Assembly: GCF_014639795.1 (NCBI RefSeq)
Contig: NZ_BMGC01000002.1
Span: 40,167-104,166 of the forward strand
Source of the DNA: Gordonia jinhuaensis
GTDB taxonomy: Bacteria > Actinomycetota > Actinomycetes > Mycobacteriales > Mycobacteriaceae
Direction of reading: 5' to 3'
DNA: 64,000 bases
Shown: one piece after another, positions 18,822 to 26,631 of the stretch
Position numbering within the stretch: position 1 is the first letter of the stretch
Layout of the letters: each line of letters starts with the position of its first letter
Position numbers and translations under genes: made by a program
Notes under the pieces: model-generated
Told to the model about the DNA's origin: nothing
Database searches by the model: none
The model's input: the letters and a program-made list of their open reading frames with translations, nothing else

Positions 18822-18945
18822 GGCGTGGCCCCCTGTGCCGGATCGGATCGGTGATCTGACCTGTGACGTTCGGTGTGGCGATGGTCGGATGCGACGACCA
18901 TAGATCGGTCCACCGACACCGCCGCCCGACGTCCGGAGGCGGCCG

Positions 18946-19845
18946 CTACCGGGCGCGGTGTGCCGGACCCTGCGCTGATCGGGCCTCGGCGTGGCTCTGC
19001 TCGGCTGATCGAGTCCCGCCGGGCCGGTCGCGGGACGGTGTGGCGAAGGACCGGGCGGCGTCGTCGCTGAGCAGATGGGCGGGACTCTGATCCGACAACA
19101 GGGCTGCCGACAGCGCCGCGCCACCGATCGGCCGGTCGGATCCGGCGATGATCACATTGCCCCGGGTGCGCCCCCGCAGCACCGACATGGGCGCGACCAC
19201 CGCCACGTGGGCGAACACCTCGGCGACGCCGGCCGCGTCGGCCCTGATCGAGGTCACTGACCCGGCTGCGGCGGGTCCGCAGTTGACCACGTACAGCCCG
19301 CCGGGCGACAAGGCCGCGTGGACCTGCCCGGCGAACCGGGGACCGATGAACTCGTCGGGTGTGCGGTCGCCGGCGAACACGTCGCGGACCACCAGGTCGT
19401 AGGCGCCTGGGTGAGCAGTGTCCACCGCCCGCCGGGCATCGTCGACGCGGATCCGCAGTCCAGGCGCTCGGGGTAGATCGAACCAGTCGCGCACACCTGC
19501 GGCCAGAGCGGCATCGACCTCGACGGCCCGATGGTGCGAGCCCGGGTACTCGGCGACCAGATAACGGGGGAGCGCGCATCCGGCGCCACCGAGATGCAGC
19601 CCGCGCAGCCGAGGGGTGCCGGCGGTCTCAGGTGCGCCGTCGGAGTGGGCACGGATGATCGCTGCCATCCACCGCATGTATTCGAAGGCCAAGACGTGCG
19701 GGTCATCGGCGAGGTGCGAGCTCGGCTGGCCGTTCACCAGCAGCAGCCACCCGGGCACGTCGCGGTCGCGGACGATCTCGCAGGTGCCCGTGTCGATCGT
19801 CTGCTCGCCCTCGGGCGGGTGCGGGCTCGACGGGCGTGGCGACAT
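18946..19845 (-). CDS. Spermidine synthase-like methyltransferase-fold protein
   Basis: 299 residues. The Rossmann-type core is visible: LRGLHLGGAGCALPRYLV (glycine-rich loop), AVEVDAALAAGVRDWF (acidic residue after strand 2), RIRVDDARRAV and YDLVVRDVFAG. This is the spermidine synthase/SpeE-like class found in actinobacteria, where catalytic activity on polyamines is often unproven. The C-terminal ~40 residues are low complexity. ATG 19845 has TAGACT (19853-19858 on the minus strand) ending 7 nt upstream, suggesting a leaderless transcript. Confidence 0.8.
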   Translation of the reverse strand: MSPRPSSPHPPEGEQTIDTGTCEIVRDRDVPGWLLLVNGQPSSHLADDPHVLAFEYMRWMAAIIRAHSDGAPETAGTPRLRGLHLGGAGCALPRYLVAEYPGSHHRAVEVDAALAAGVRDWFDLPRAPGLRIRVDDARRAVDTAHPGAYDLVVRDVFAGDRTPDEFIGPRFAGQVHAALSPGGLYVVNCGPAAAGSVTSIRADAAGVAEVFAHVAVVAPMSVLRGRTRGNVIIAGSDRPIGGAALSAALLSDQSPAHLLSDDAARSFATPSRDRPGGTRSAEQSHAEARSAQGPAHRAR

Positions 19846-19965
19846 GGTAGCGAGTCTAGAGTTGCCCCAGACCGAGCCCGTTTCGTGCATGGACTCGCGG
19901 TGAATCCGCGTGATGTGGCTGGTTGTGGTTCGGGTGCGGTGGCGTCGGGGTGAAATGAGGTGCAG

Positions 19966-21060
19966 GTGAGGGTTGCGCGGGCGAGTGGGCTGATCGCCGG
20001 TGTGGGGCTGGACGCCCTGCTGGGCGACCCGACCAGATTCCATCCGGTCGCCGGGATGGGACGTGCGGCCGGTGCACTGGAATCGGTCCTCTACCGCGAC
20101 ACCCGAGGTGCCGGGGTGGTCTACACCGTGATGTGTGTGGGGTCGGCTGCCGCACTGGGTGCGGTGGCGAGCGGCTGGTCGGTCGGTGGGCACACCGAGC
20201 GCTCGGGGGCGGGTCGAGTGCGGACGCCGGTGGGCCGCGCGGTGCGCGAGTTCACCGTGACCGCGGCGGCCACCTGGATCGTGATCGGGGGACGCTCACT
20301 GGTCCGGGTGGGTGATGGGATCGCCGGACTGGCCGAGGCCGGCGATCTCGACTCCGCACGCGAGCTGATCACCCACCTGTGCGGTCGCGATCCGAACAGC
20401 CTGGATCTTCCGGGACTCGTGCGCGCGGCCTGTGAGTCGGTGGCCGAGAACACCTCCGACGCGGTGGTGGCACCGCTGGTGTGGGGTGCGGTCGCCGGTG
20501 TACCGGGACTGTTGGGCTATCGGATGCTCAACACCCTCGATGCGATGGTGGGCCGCCGCGATCAGCGGTATGAGCGGTTCGGCTGGGCGTCCGCGCGCGC
20601 CGACGACGTCGCCAACTACGTTCCGGCGAGGTTGTCCGGTGCGGTGGTCGCGGTCATCGGGCCCGACCAGCGCGGTGCGGTGCGGGCGTGGCGAGCTGGG
20701 GCCCGAGCACATCCGAGTCCCAACGCCGGAGTGATCGAGGCGGCATTCGCCGGCGCCCTGGGGGTTCGCCTGGGTGGTCGAACCGAGTACCGGCACGGCG
20801 TCGAGCATCGCCCGGTGCTCGGAGGCGCCCACGCACCCGCCCCGACGCCGGCCGATCTCTACGCGGCGGGTGTGCTGTCGCGGCGCATCACGGTGACGGC
20901 GGCGATGCTGGCCGCACTGCTCAGTGTCCGTACCGATCGGCGAGTTTGGCGCGGGCATCCTCGGCGCGGTCGGACTCCTGCGCGCCGTGACCGATGGTTC
21001 CGTGGAACCGGGACTCGCCGAGTCCGGTGGTCGAATTGGCCGCGAGCCGATCGCGCATGA
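19966..21060 (+). CDS. cobD: Adenosylcobinamide-phosphate synthase CobD/CbiB
   Basis: About 364 residues; an inner-membrane enzyme that attaches aminopropanol phosphate to cobyric acid in cobalamin synthesis. Signature segments are LLGDPTRFHPVAGMG, CESVAENTSDAVVAPLVWG, GYRMLNTLDAMVG and HPSPNAGVIEAAFAGALGV. GTG 19966 has GAGG 5 nt upstream; GTG 19960 is an alternative. The last ~45 residues (after LLSVRTDRR) are Arg-rich and unlike the family; they overlap the 3' end of the convergent SURF1-like gene by 140 bp, so the normal stop appears lost or displaced. Confidence 0.9.
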   Translation: MRVARASGLIAGVGLDALLGDPTRFHPVAGMGRAAGALESVLYRDTRGAGVVYTVMCVGSAAALGAVASGWSVGGHTERSGAGRVRTPVGRAVREFTVTAAATWIVIGGRSLVRVGDGIAGLAEAGDLDSARELITHLCGRDPNSLDLPGLVRAACESVAENTSDAVVAPLVWGAVAGVPGLLGYRMLNTLDAMVGRRDQRYERFGWASARADDVANYVPARLSGAVVAVIGPDQRGAVRAWRAGARAHPSPNAGVIEAAFAGALGVRLGGRTEYRHGVEHRPVLGGAHAPAPTPADLYAAGVLSRRITVTAAMLAALLSVRTDRRVWRGHPRRGRTPARRDRWFRGTGTRRVRWSNWPRADRA

Positions 21061-22096
21061 GCTGGTTGCGCCGCTTGCGCGACGATCCGCGCCCGGCCTG
21101 AGCGCCCTCGGTGCCGGCGGTGACGGTGCTCGCGGTGCCTGCGGGCTGCATCGCGTGGTCAGCCGGGCTGTCGTCGGTCGGGCTGTCATCGGTGGGGCTG
21201 TCGTCGGTGGAGCTGCGGCGAGTCGGGGCGTCGCCGGTGCGGCGGCTCGCCGACACCTCGTCTAGGTGCGCAGCGGACGCCACCGACACGCCCGCACTGT
21301 CGATGCCCGCGGGTCCGGCCGTATCACCGGCACCCGTGTTCGCAGCGGTCTTGGCGGCCGCGGCACGATCGGCGCGGCGGTGACGGATCTCGGAGTAGAT
21401 GAAGTAGCCGAGTCCCAACGGTGCCATCACGCCGAATGCCAGCCACTGCAATCCGTACGACAGATACGGCCCGGAATCCATCTGCGGCAACGGGATCTCG
21501 CCGAGGCTGCCGGGTTGTGAGCCGTTGAGTTGCAGGTACCCGTGCTCCATCGGCGTGCGGGTGGCGTCCCCGATGGCCACCGGGTCGATGTTGTAGACCT
21601 GCAGTGCGCCGTTCTCGATCCGGGGCCCGCGATCGATCGCGGTCGGCTCGGCCATCCGGATACGTCCGGTGACGGTGACCGTTCCCTCCGGTACCGCCGG
21701 GATGTCGGGGAGAGCGGTTCCCTGCGTGGGTTTGACGTAGCCGCGGTTGACCAAATAGGTGTGATCGTCGGTGCGCAGCGGGATCAATACCTCATAGGAC
21801 GGGCTCCCGTCGACCGAGCGCAGCCGCAGCACCGACTGGGCGTCGGGGAGATAGGTTCCGGTGAGGGTGACCGCACGCCATTCGTTGTCGGGGGCGAAAG
21901 TGTCGGTGCCCAGTTGCGCCACCGGCACGGGATCGGTCTTGATCGCCTGCTTGAGCAGGCTGATCTGGTGTTGCGTCGAGGTGTTCTTACCCAGCTGCCA
22001 CGGTGCCAGCACGAAGAAGCACCCCACTGCGAACGCACCGACTACCACGGCCAGGGCGATCCAGCCGGGGCGCAGAAATCCACGCACGACACCCAT
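20921..22096 (-). CDS. SURF1 family protein with long disordered C-terminus
   Basis: 391 residues. An N-terminal membrane segment (ALAVVVGAFAVGCFFVLAPWQLG) and a second (YGLQWLAFGVMAPLGLGYFIY, near 235-255) flank the periplasmic SURF1 domain, with NRGYVKP and ENGALQVYNID. SURF1 proteins assist assembly of heme-copper cytochrome oxidase. The final ~130 residues are low complexity and include a STDDSPTDDSPTDDSP repeat, then a basic RKRRNQLMRDRLAANSTTG segment. Start at ATG 22096 (MGVVRGFLRPGW). The order cobD-SURF1-ptpA matches mycobacteria (Rv2236c-Rv2234). Confidence 0.88.
   Translation of the reverse strand: MGVVRGFLRPGWIALAVVVGAFAVGCFFVLAPWQLGKNTSTQHQISLLKQAIKTDPVPVAQLGTDTFAPDNEWRAVTLTGTYLPDAQSVLRLRSVDGSPSYEVLIPLRTDDHTYLVNRGYVKPTQGTALPDIPAVPEGTVTVTGRIRMAEPTAIDRGPRIENGALQVYNIDPVAIGDATRTPMEHGYLQLNGSQPGSLGEIPLPQMDSGPYLSYGLQWLAFGVMAPLGLGYFIYSEIRHRRADRAAAAKTAANTGAGDTAGPAGIDSAGVSVASAAHLDEVSASRRTGDAPTRRSSTDDSPTDDSPTDDSPADHAMQPAGTASTVTAGTEGAQAGRGSSRKRRNQLMRDRLAANSTTGLGESRFHGTIGHGAQESDRAEDARAKLADRYGH
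21168..21212. repeat. 15-bp repeat array within the SURF1-like gene
   Basis: Three near-identical 15-bp units starting CTGTCGTCGGTCGGG, CTGTCATCGGTGGGG and CTGTCGTCGGTGGAG (plus-strand reading). They encode the TDDSP pentapeptide repeats of the disordered tail. Confidence 0.8.
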
Positions 22097-22322
22097 GAGA
22101 CCAACGGTACCCACCGCCGGTCGCGGTACCCAGCCGGGTGGGCAGTGATGTGGGCTCATCTGGTCGGTTTCACCCGCGGACACGGGCGAAACGCCGACCT
22201 CGCCGCCCGGCGCGGGCGAGTATTGTGGCGGAGGCGAAAACCCCTGCCCACCGGCGCCGCCATCACAGGCGGGCGTGCCCTTTGATCACCTAGCACACGA
22301 CCTTCGAAAGAGGCCTTTGCCG

Positions 22323-23333
22323 ATGCGTGCATTCCTGTGCCACAAGTGTGGCCAATTCCTGAGCTTCGAGAACTCGCTATGTCTGCACTGCCAGAGTTCA
22401 CTCGGTGTGTACCTGCCTTCGCGAGACATCCTCGTACTCGACGAGAACGAACAGGCCGACGTCGACGGCGCCACAGTCGGACGCTGCGCCAACTCGGCGG
22501 TGGCGGCCTGCAACTGGCTTGTCGAACTCGGCCCCGACCTTCCGGCGCTGTGTGAGTCGTGTCGCCTGACGCGCACCCGGCCGTCCGACGACGACACCGA
22601 GGCGATGGCCGAGTTCGCCGAGGCCGAACTGGCCAAACGCCGACTGGTGTTCGAGCTGACCGAATTGAAGCTGCCGATCGTCGACCGCACAGAGGATCCC
22701 GAGACCGGGCTGGCGTTCGACCTGCTCTCCAGCGAGCACCAGACGGTGATGACCGGTCACGCGGACGGGGTCATCACCCTCGACCTCGCCGAGGGCGACG
22801 ACGTCCACCGCGAACAGCTGCGCGTCGAGATGGACGAGCCCTACCGAACTCTGCTCGGGCACTTCCGGCACGAGATCGGTCACTACTACCAGATGGTCCT
22901 CGTCGGCGACGGGGAGAACCGTGCCGAATACGACGAGTTGTTCGGTGATCCCGACGCCGACTACCAGGAGGCGCTCGACAAGCACTACCACGACGGGCCG
23001 CCGGAGAACTGGGAGCAGAACTACGTCTCGTCCTACGCGACGATGCACCCCATGGAGGACTTCGCCGAGACCTTCGCGCACTATCTGCACATCCGCGACA
23101 CCCTCGACACCGCCGCCGCCTATGCGATGGCCCCGGCCTCGGCGACGCTGGACTCGACGGTTCCCGGCGATGTCGGCTTCGATCGCGTCATCGAGTGGTG
23201 GCTTCCGTTGAGCTGGGCGCTCAACCAGATCAACCGGTCGATGGGCGTCAACGACCTCTATCCGTTCGTGTTGCCGCCGAAGGTGCTCGACAAGCTGCGC
23301 TTCGTCAACAAGGTCGTCACGGCGAATACCTAG
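22323..23333 (+). CDS. Putative zinc-binding metallopeptidase with N-terminal zinc ribbon
   Basis: 336 residues. The N-terminus has paired cysteines CHKCG (6,9) and CLHCQ (20,23), then further Cys at 54, 63, 77 and 80 (CESC), suggesting one or two structural zinc ribbons. The metallopeptidase motif HEIGHYY (His183, Glu184, His187) and HPMEDFAETFAHYLHIRD downstream supply the gluzincin-like ligands. It fits the uncharacterised 'putative zinc-binding metallopeptidase' family; the substrate is unknown. Start ATG 22323 has GAAAGAGG upstream. It is inserted between SURF1 and ptpA relative to the mycobacterial order. Confidence 0.87.
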   Translation: MRAFLCHKCGQFLSFENSLCLHCQSSLGVYLPSRDILVLDENEQADVDGATVGRCANSAVAACNWLVELGPDLPALCESCRLTRTRPSDDDTEAMAEFAEAELAKRRLVFELTELKLPIVDRTEDPETGLAFDLLSSEHQTVMTGHADGVITLDLAEGDDVHREQLRVEMDEPYRTLLGHFRHEIGHYYQMVLVGDGENRAEYDELFGDPDADYQEALDKHYHDGPPENWEQNYVSSYATMHPMEDFAETFAHYLHIRDTLDTAAAYAMAPASATLDSTVPGDVGFDRVIEWWLPLSWALNQINRSMGVNDLYPFVLPPKVLDKLRFVNKVVTANT

Positions 23334-23359
23334 CCGCGTGCTGTGACCCCCAGGTGATC

Positions 23360-23394
23360 GGCGCGGGTCCTGGCAGATGGCCGGGACCCGCGCC
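23360..23394. terminator. Hairpin between the convergent metallopeptidase and ptpA genes
   Basis: GGCGCGGGTCC (23360-23370) and GGACCCGCGCC (23384-23394), an 11-bp perfect stem with a 13-nt loop, lying 26 bp past the metallopeptidase stop and 4 bp before the ptpA stop. Confidence 0.75.
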
Positions 23395-23397
23395 GCG

Positions 23398-23892
23398 TCA
23401 CATGTCGTGCGAACGTGCCGGTGCGTCGTCGAGGTGCTCGTGGGTCCACGCCAGAAGTCCCGGCACTGCCGCCTCGATCTCCTCGCGCACCTCCCGGAAA
23501 TCGTCGTTACCCCCGTAGTAGGGGTCCTCGACGTCGAGATCGTCACCTGCGTCGGGATCGAAGCTGCGCAACAGCACCGACCGGTCGCCGAGTCCGAGGT
23601 GCGTCAGCTCGCGCAGATGTCCCGAATCCATGGCGACGAGAAGATCGGAATCGATGTCGCGCGGACCGAGCTGTGCGGCAATGTGCTCGTCGGAATAGCC
23701 GTGCCGCAACAGTTCTGCGCGTGCCCGGTCGTCGGCGTGTTGACCCACATGCCAGCCGCCGAGACCACAGCTGGTCACCAGCACACGCTCGGCGAGGCCC
23801 TCGTCGGCGATCGCCTTGCGAAAGATGTTCTGCGCCATCGGGGAACGGCAGATGTTTCCCGAGCAGACGAAACACACATGAAGATCAGGCAC
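23398..23892 (-). CDS. ptpA: Low-molecular-weight protein tyrosine phosphatase PtpA
   Basis: 164 residues. The P-loop CSGNICRS holds catalytic Cys10 and Arg16; the general acid Asp123 is in VEDPYYGG. Tyr125-Tyr126 correspond to the two tyrosines reported as PtkA targets in M. tuberculosis PtpA. GTG 23892 overlaps the upstream ptkA-like gene by 8 bp, so the phosphatase and its presumed kinase are co-translated. In pathogens PtpA acts on host proteins; here the role is probably internal signalling (inference). Confidence 0.93.
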   Translation of the reverse strand: MPDLHVCFVCSGNICRSPMAQNIFRKAIADEGLAERVLVTSCGLGGWHVGQHADDRARAELLRHGYSDEHIAAQLGPRDIDSDLLVAMDSGHLRELTHLGLGDRSVLLRSFDPDAGDDLDVEDPYYGGNDDFREVREEIEAAVPGLLAWTHEHLDDAPARSHDM

Positions 23893-24580
23893 CCAGCAAC
23901 CTCCGGAGCTCCTCAACGGAGTCGACGACCCATGTCGCGCCAACAGATTCTCCCGGCTCAGAATAGCCCCACTTCACGAACACGGTGGGTATGCCGAAAT
24001 GCGCGGCCCCGGTGACGTCGTGGTGGCGGTCGCCGATCATGACCACGTCGTCGCGGTCGGGATCCTCGGGATCGGTGGAGATGCCCAGTCGGGTCAGGGC
24101 CGAGGCGATGACGTCGGCCTTCGCCCGGCGAGAACCATCCGGTGTCGAGCCGGCGATCACCTCGAAGTTCTCGGCCAGTCCGAAATGCTGCAGGATCACC
24201 TGCGCGGTGTCCTCGTTCTTGGAGGTGGCCACCGCGAGCCGCCTGCCCTTTGCGTGCAGATCGCCGACGAGGTCTGCCATACCGTCGAAGACCGCGTTCT
24301 CGCGCCAACCGGTGTCGGTATAGCGCGCACGGTAGGCGCTCAGAGCGGCCGTGGCAGTGTCCTCGTCGAGACCCACCAGGTGCAGGGTGTCGAGCATCGG
24401 CGGTCCCGCGATGCCGCGGACCACATCGGGATCGGGCTCCGGCGCGCCGACCGCGGCGAGTGCATGTCGGAAGCTGTTGACGATCCCGGTAAACGAATCG
24501 GTGATGGTGCCGTCGAGATCGAAGAGGACGACGGTGGACGGGGCGGCTGGGTCTGGTCGGGGGTCTGGCTGGTCGGTCAC
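23885..24580 (-). CDS. ptkA: HAD-superfamily hydrolase, PtkA-like
   Basis: 231 residues with HAD motif I VVLFDLDGTITDS (Asp21, Asp23), motif II VATSK, and motif IV MIGDRHHDVTGAAHFGIPT. Sequence and position match M. tuberculosis PtkA (Rv2232), a HAD-fold protein described as a tyrosine kinase for PtpA. By fold alone it could equally be a phosphoglycolate-type phosphatase. The N-terminus is about 60 residues shorter than the mycobacterial protein. GTG 24580 has a GGA-containing Shine-Dalgarno ~8 nt upstream. Confidence 0.85.
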   Translation of the reverse strand: MTDQPDPRPDPAAPSTVVLFDLDGTITDSFTGIVNSFRHALAAVGAPEPDPDVVRGIAGPPMLDTLHLVGLDEDTATAALSAYRARYTDTGWRENAVFDGMADLVGDLHAKGRRLAVATSKNEDTAQVILQHFGLAENFEVIAGSTPDGSRRAKADVIASALTRLGISTDPEDPDRDDVVMIGDRHHDVTGAAHFGIPTVFVKWGYSEPGESVGATWVVDSVEELRRLLGA

Positions 24581-24687
24581 ACCCCAATCCTGCCCCCACC
24601 AGCCGTCAGTGGTGCGAGCGGCGGCGGTTCTGGGCGAATCGCGGTGCGTCCCGACCGCGCTGCGCGATCAACTAGTCTGGTTCAACC

Positions 24688-25827
24688 ATGCCTTCTGTGA
24701 CCGTCGCCGATGTGATCGCGGTACTCGACCGTGCCTACCCGCCGGTGCTGGCGCAGAGCTGGGATTCGGTGGGGCTGGTGTGCGGTGATCCGGCCGAATC
24801 GGCCGAGTCGATCCTGCTGACCGTCGACGTCACCGACGAGGTGGTCGACGCGGCCGTCGCCGACGGTCACACGATGATCGTCGCCCACCACCCGCTGCTG
24901 CTGCGCGGGGTGGATCGGGTAGGTACCGACACCGCCAAGGGCCGGATCGTCCATCGGCTCATCCGCCACGGCATCGCCCTGTTCACCGCGCACACCAACG
25001 CCGACTCCGCACAGCGTGGAGTGTCCGACGCGCTCGCCGACGCGCTGGGACTCGTGGACTGCGACGTGCTGGAGCCGACGCCGACCGGCGTAATGGACAA
25101 GTGGTCGGTGTTCGTCCCCGCCGAGGATGCGGACACGGTCGCCGAGGCGATGTTCGCCGCGGGTGCTGGCGAGATCGGCGAATACCGTCACTGCGACTGG
25201 CGCGTCGACGGGCGCGGTCAGTTCCTTCCCGTCGGCGCGGCGCAGCCGGCGATCGGAGCGGTCGGTGAGCTCGCGGCGGTCGCCGAGACCAAGATCGAGA
25301 TGGTGGCCCGCGCGGGTGTGCGTGAGCGGGTCCTCGAGGCCCTGCGGCGCGCGCATCCTTATGAGGAACCGGCCTTCGACGTGCTCACACAGGCGAGCCT
25401 GCCCGGCGCCACCGGACTGGGCCGCATCGGACGGCTGGCAGAGCCGATGTCGTTGGCACAGTTCACCGCTCACGTCGCCGCGACGCTGCCCGCCACCCCG
25501 TGGGGGGTGCGCGCGGCGGGCGACCCGCAGTCGCGGATCGAGAAGGTCGCGGTGTGCGGCGGCGCCGGTGACTCATTACTCGATCTGGTCGCCAGAACCG
25601 ATGCGGATGCCTACGTGACCGGCGACCTGCGCCATCATCCCGTCGACGAACACCGGCGTGCGGGCGGACCGGCACTGGTCGACGCCGGACACTGGGCCAC
25701 CGAGTTCCCCTGGTGCGCTGACGCTTCGGCAACGCTCACCGCGGCCTTGCCCGCCGGCGTCGCGGTCGCTGTTCATCAGCGTCCGACAGACCCGTTCGTG
25801 GTGCACGCGGACAGCCCGCCGGCCTGA
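24688..25827 (+). CDS. Nif3-like dinuclear metal centre hexameric protein
   Basis: 379 residues. Metal ligands are visible in MIVAHHPLLLRGVD, FTAHTNAD and the C-terminal DAGHWATE. As in the larger members of the NIF3/YqfO family, there is a central inserted domain (residues ~130-235, FVPAEDADTVAEAMFAAGAG through AHPYEEPAFDV). Function is poorly defined; GTP cyclohydrolase-like roles have been suggested elsewhere. ATG 24688 lies 9 nt after TAGTCT (24673-24678). Corresponds to Rv2230c and heads a run of three genes. Confidence 0.93.
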   Translation: MPSVTVADVIAVLDRAYPPVLAQSWDSVGLVCGDPAESAESILLTVDVTDEVVDAAVADGHTMIVAHHPLLLRGVDRVGTDTAKGRIVHRLIRHGIALFTAHTNADSAQRGVSDALADALGLVDCDVLEPTPTGVMDKWSVFVPAEDADTVAEAMFAAGAGEIGEYRHCDWRVDGRGQFLPVGAAQPAIGAVGELAAVAETKIEMVARAGVRERVLEALRRAHPYEEPAFDVLTQASLPGATGLGRIGRLAEPMSLAQFTAHVAATLPATPWGVRAAGDPQSRIEKVAVCGGAGDSLLDLVARTDADAYVTGDLRHHPVDEHRRAGGPALVDAGHWATEFPWCADASATLTAALPAGVAVAVHQRPTDPFVVHADSPPA

Positions 25828-25895
25828 GACACCGCTCGACACCTCACACATCGGCCGTCTGACAGGCCACGACAACCCCAACAGATAGGAGGGCG

Positions 25896-26624
25896 ATGAA
25901 AGCCGCTCCCGCAGACCAGCGACTGCTCCTGGTGGTCGCCGACATCGACGCACAATTGGCGCAGGTCCGCCATCGGGTGGCACATCTGCCCGAGGACGCC
26001 GAGCTGACCCGGCTGACCGGCGAACTGTCCGGCCAGCGCGATGCCCAGGTGCGCGCCGAGATCTCCGTCGAGGACGCCCAGCGTGAATCCTCCCGGCTCG
26101 AAGCCGAGATCACGCTCATGGGACAGCGCATCGAGCGTGACTCCGACCTGTTGGCGGGCGGTGGGCTCGCGCCCAAGGCGCTGGCCGAGCTCCAACACGA
26201 GGTCACCAGTCTGGGCCGGCGCCGCGACATCCTCGAGGACGAGCTGCTCAGCCTCATGGAGCAGCAGGAGGCCATCGACGTCGATCAACAGCGCGCACGG
26301 GAGTTCGGGGACCGGGTGCAGAAAGAGATCGACGAGGTGACCGCCAAGCGCGACACCGCCCGGCGCGAGGCCGCCGACCGCGAGACCGACCTGTTGGCCC
26401 GGCGGGAGAAGGCAGCCTCGGACGTACCGCCGGATCTGCTCGCGGTGTACGACCGGGTGCATGCGGGCGGACGGACGGGTGCGGCCAGGTTGGTCGGCGC
26501 CCGGTGCGGCGGCTGCGGCATCGAATTCGACCGCGGCACATATTCGAAGGTCTCCTCGGCCCCGGCCGACGACGTCGTCCGCTGCGAGGAATGCGGCGCC
26601 ATCCTCGTGCGCGGCGGACAGTGA
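25896..26624 (+). CDS. Zinc-ribbon coiled-coil protein (C4-type, DUF164 family)
   Basis: 242 residues. The first ~190 form a long charged helical hairpin (ELTRLTGELSGQRDAQVRAE). The C-terminus is a four-Cys zinc ribbon, GARCGGCGIEF and VVRCEECGAIL. Homologue of Rv2229c. AGGAGG lies before the ATG (TAGGAGGGCG). Its order between the Nif3-like gene and the phosphatase gene is conserved in actinobacteria. Family members have been linked to nucleic acid or RNA surveillance, but I treat the function as unknown. Confidence 0.92.
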   Translation: MKAAPADQRLLLVVADIDAQLAQVRHRVAHLPEDAELTRLTGELSGQRDAQVRAEISVEDAQRESSRLEAEITLMGQRIERDSDLLAGGGLAPKALAELQHEVTSLGRRRDILEDELLSLMEQQEAIDVDQQRAREFGDRVQKEIDEVTAKRDTARREAADRETDLLARREKAASDVPPDLLAVYDRVHAGGRTGAARLVGARCGGCGIEFDRGTYSKVSSAPADDVVRCEECGAILVRGGQ

Positions 26625-26631
26625 CACGGCG

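Noticed and set aside
19846..19965. Cobalamin riboswitch upstream of cobD
   Set aside because: The gap is only ~120 bp and lacks the conserved B12-box (GCCACTG-like) sequence.
6071..20000. Genomic island bounded by an attachment repeat at tRNA-Val
   Set aside because: I searched by eye for a second copy of the tRNA 3' end and found none, and no integrase gene is present. Kept only as a low-interest observation.
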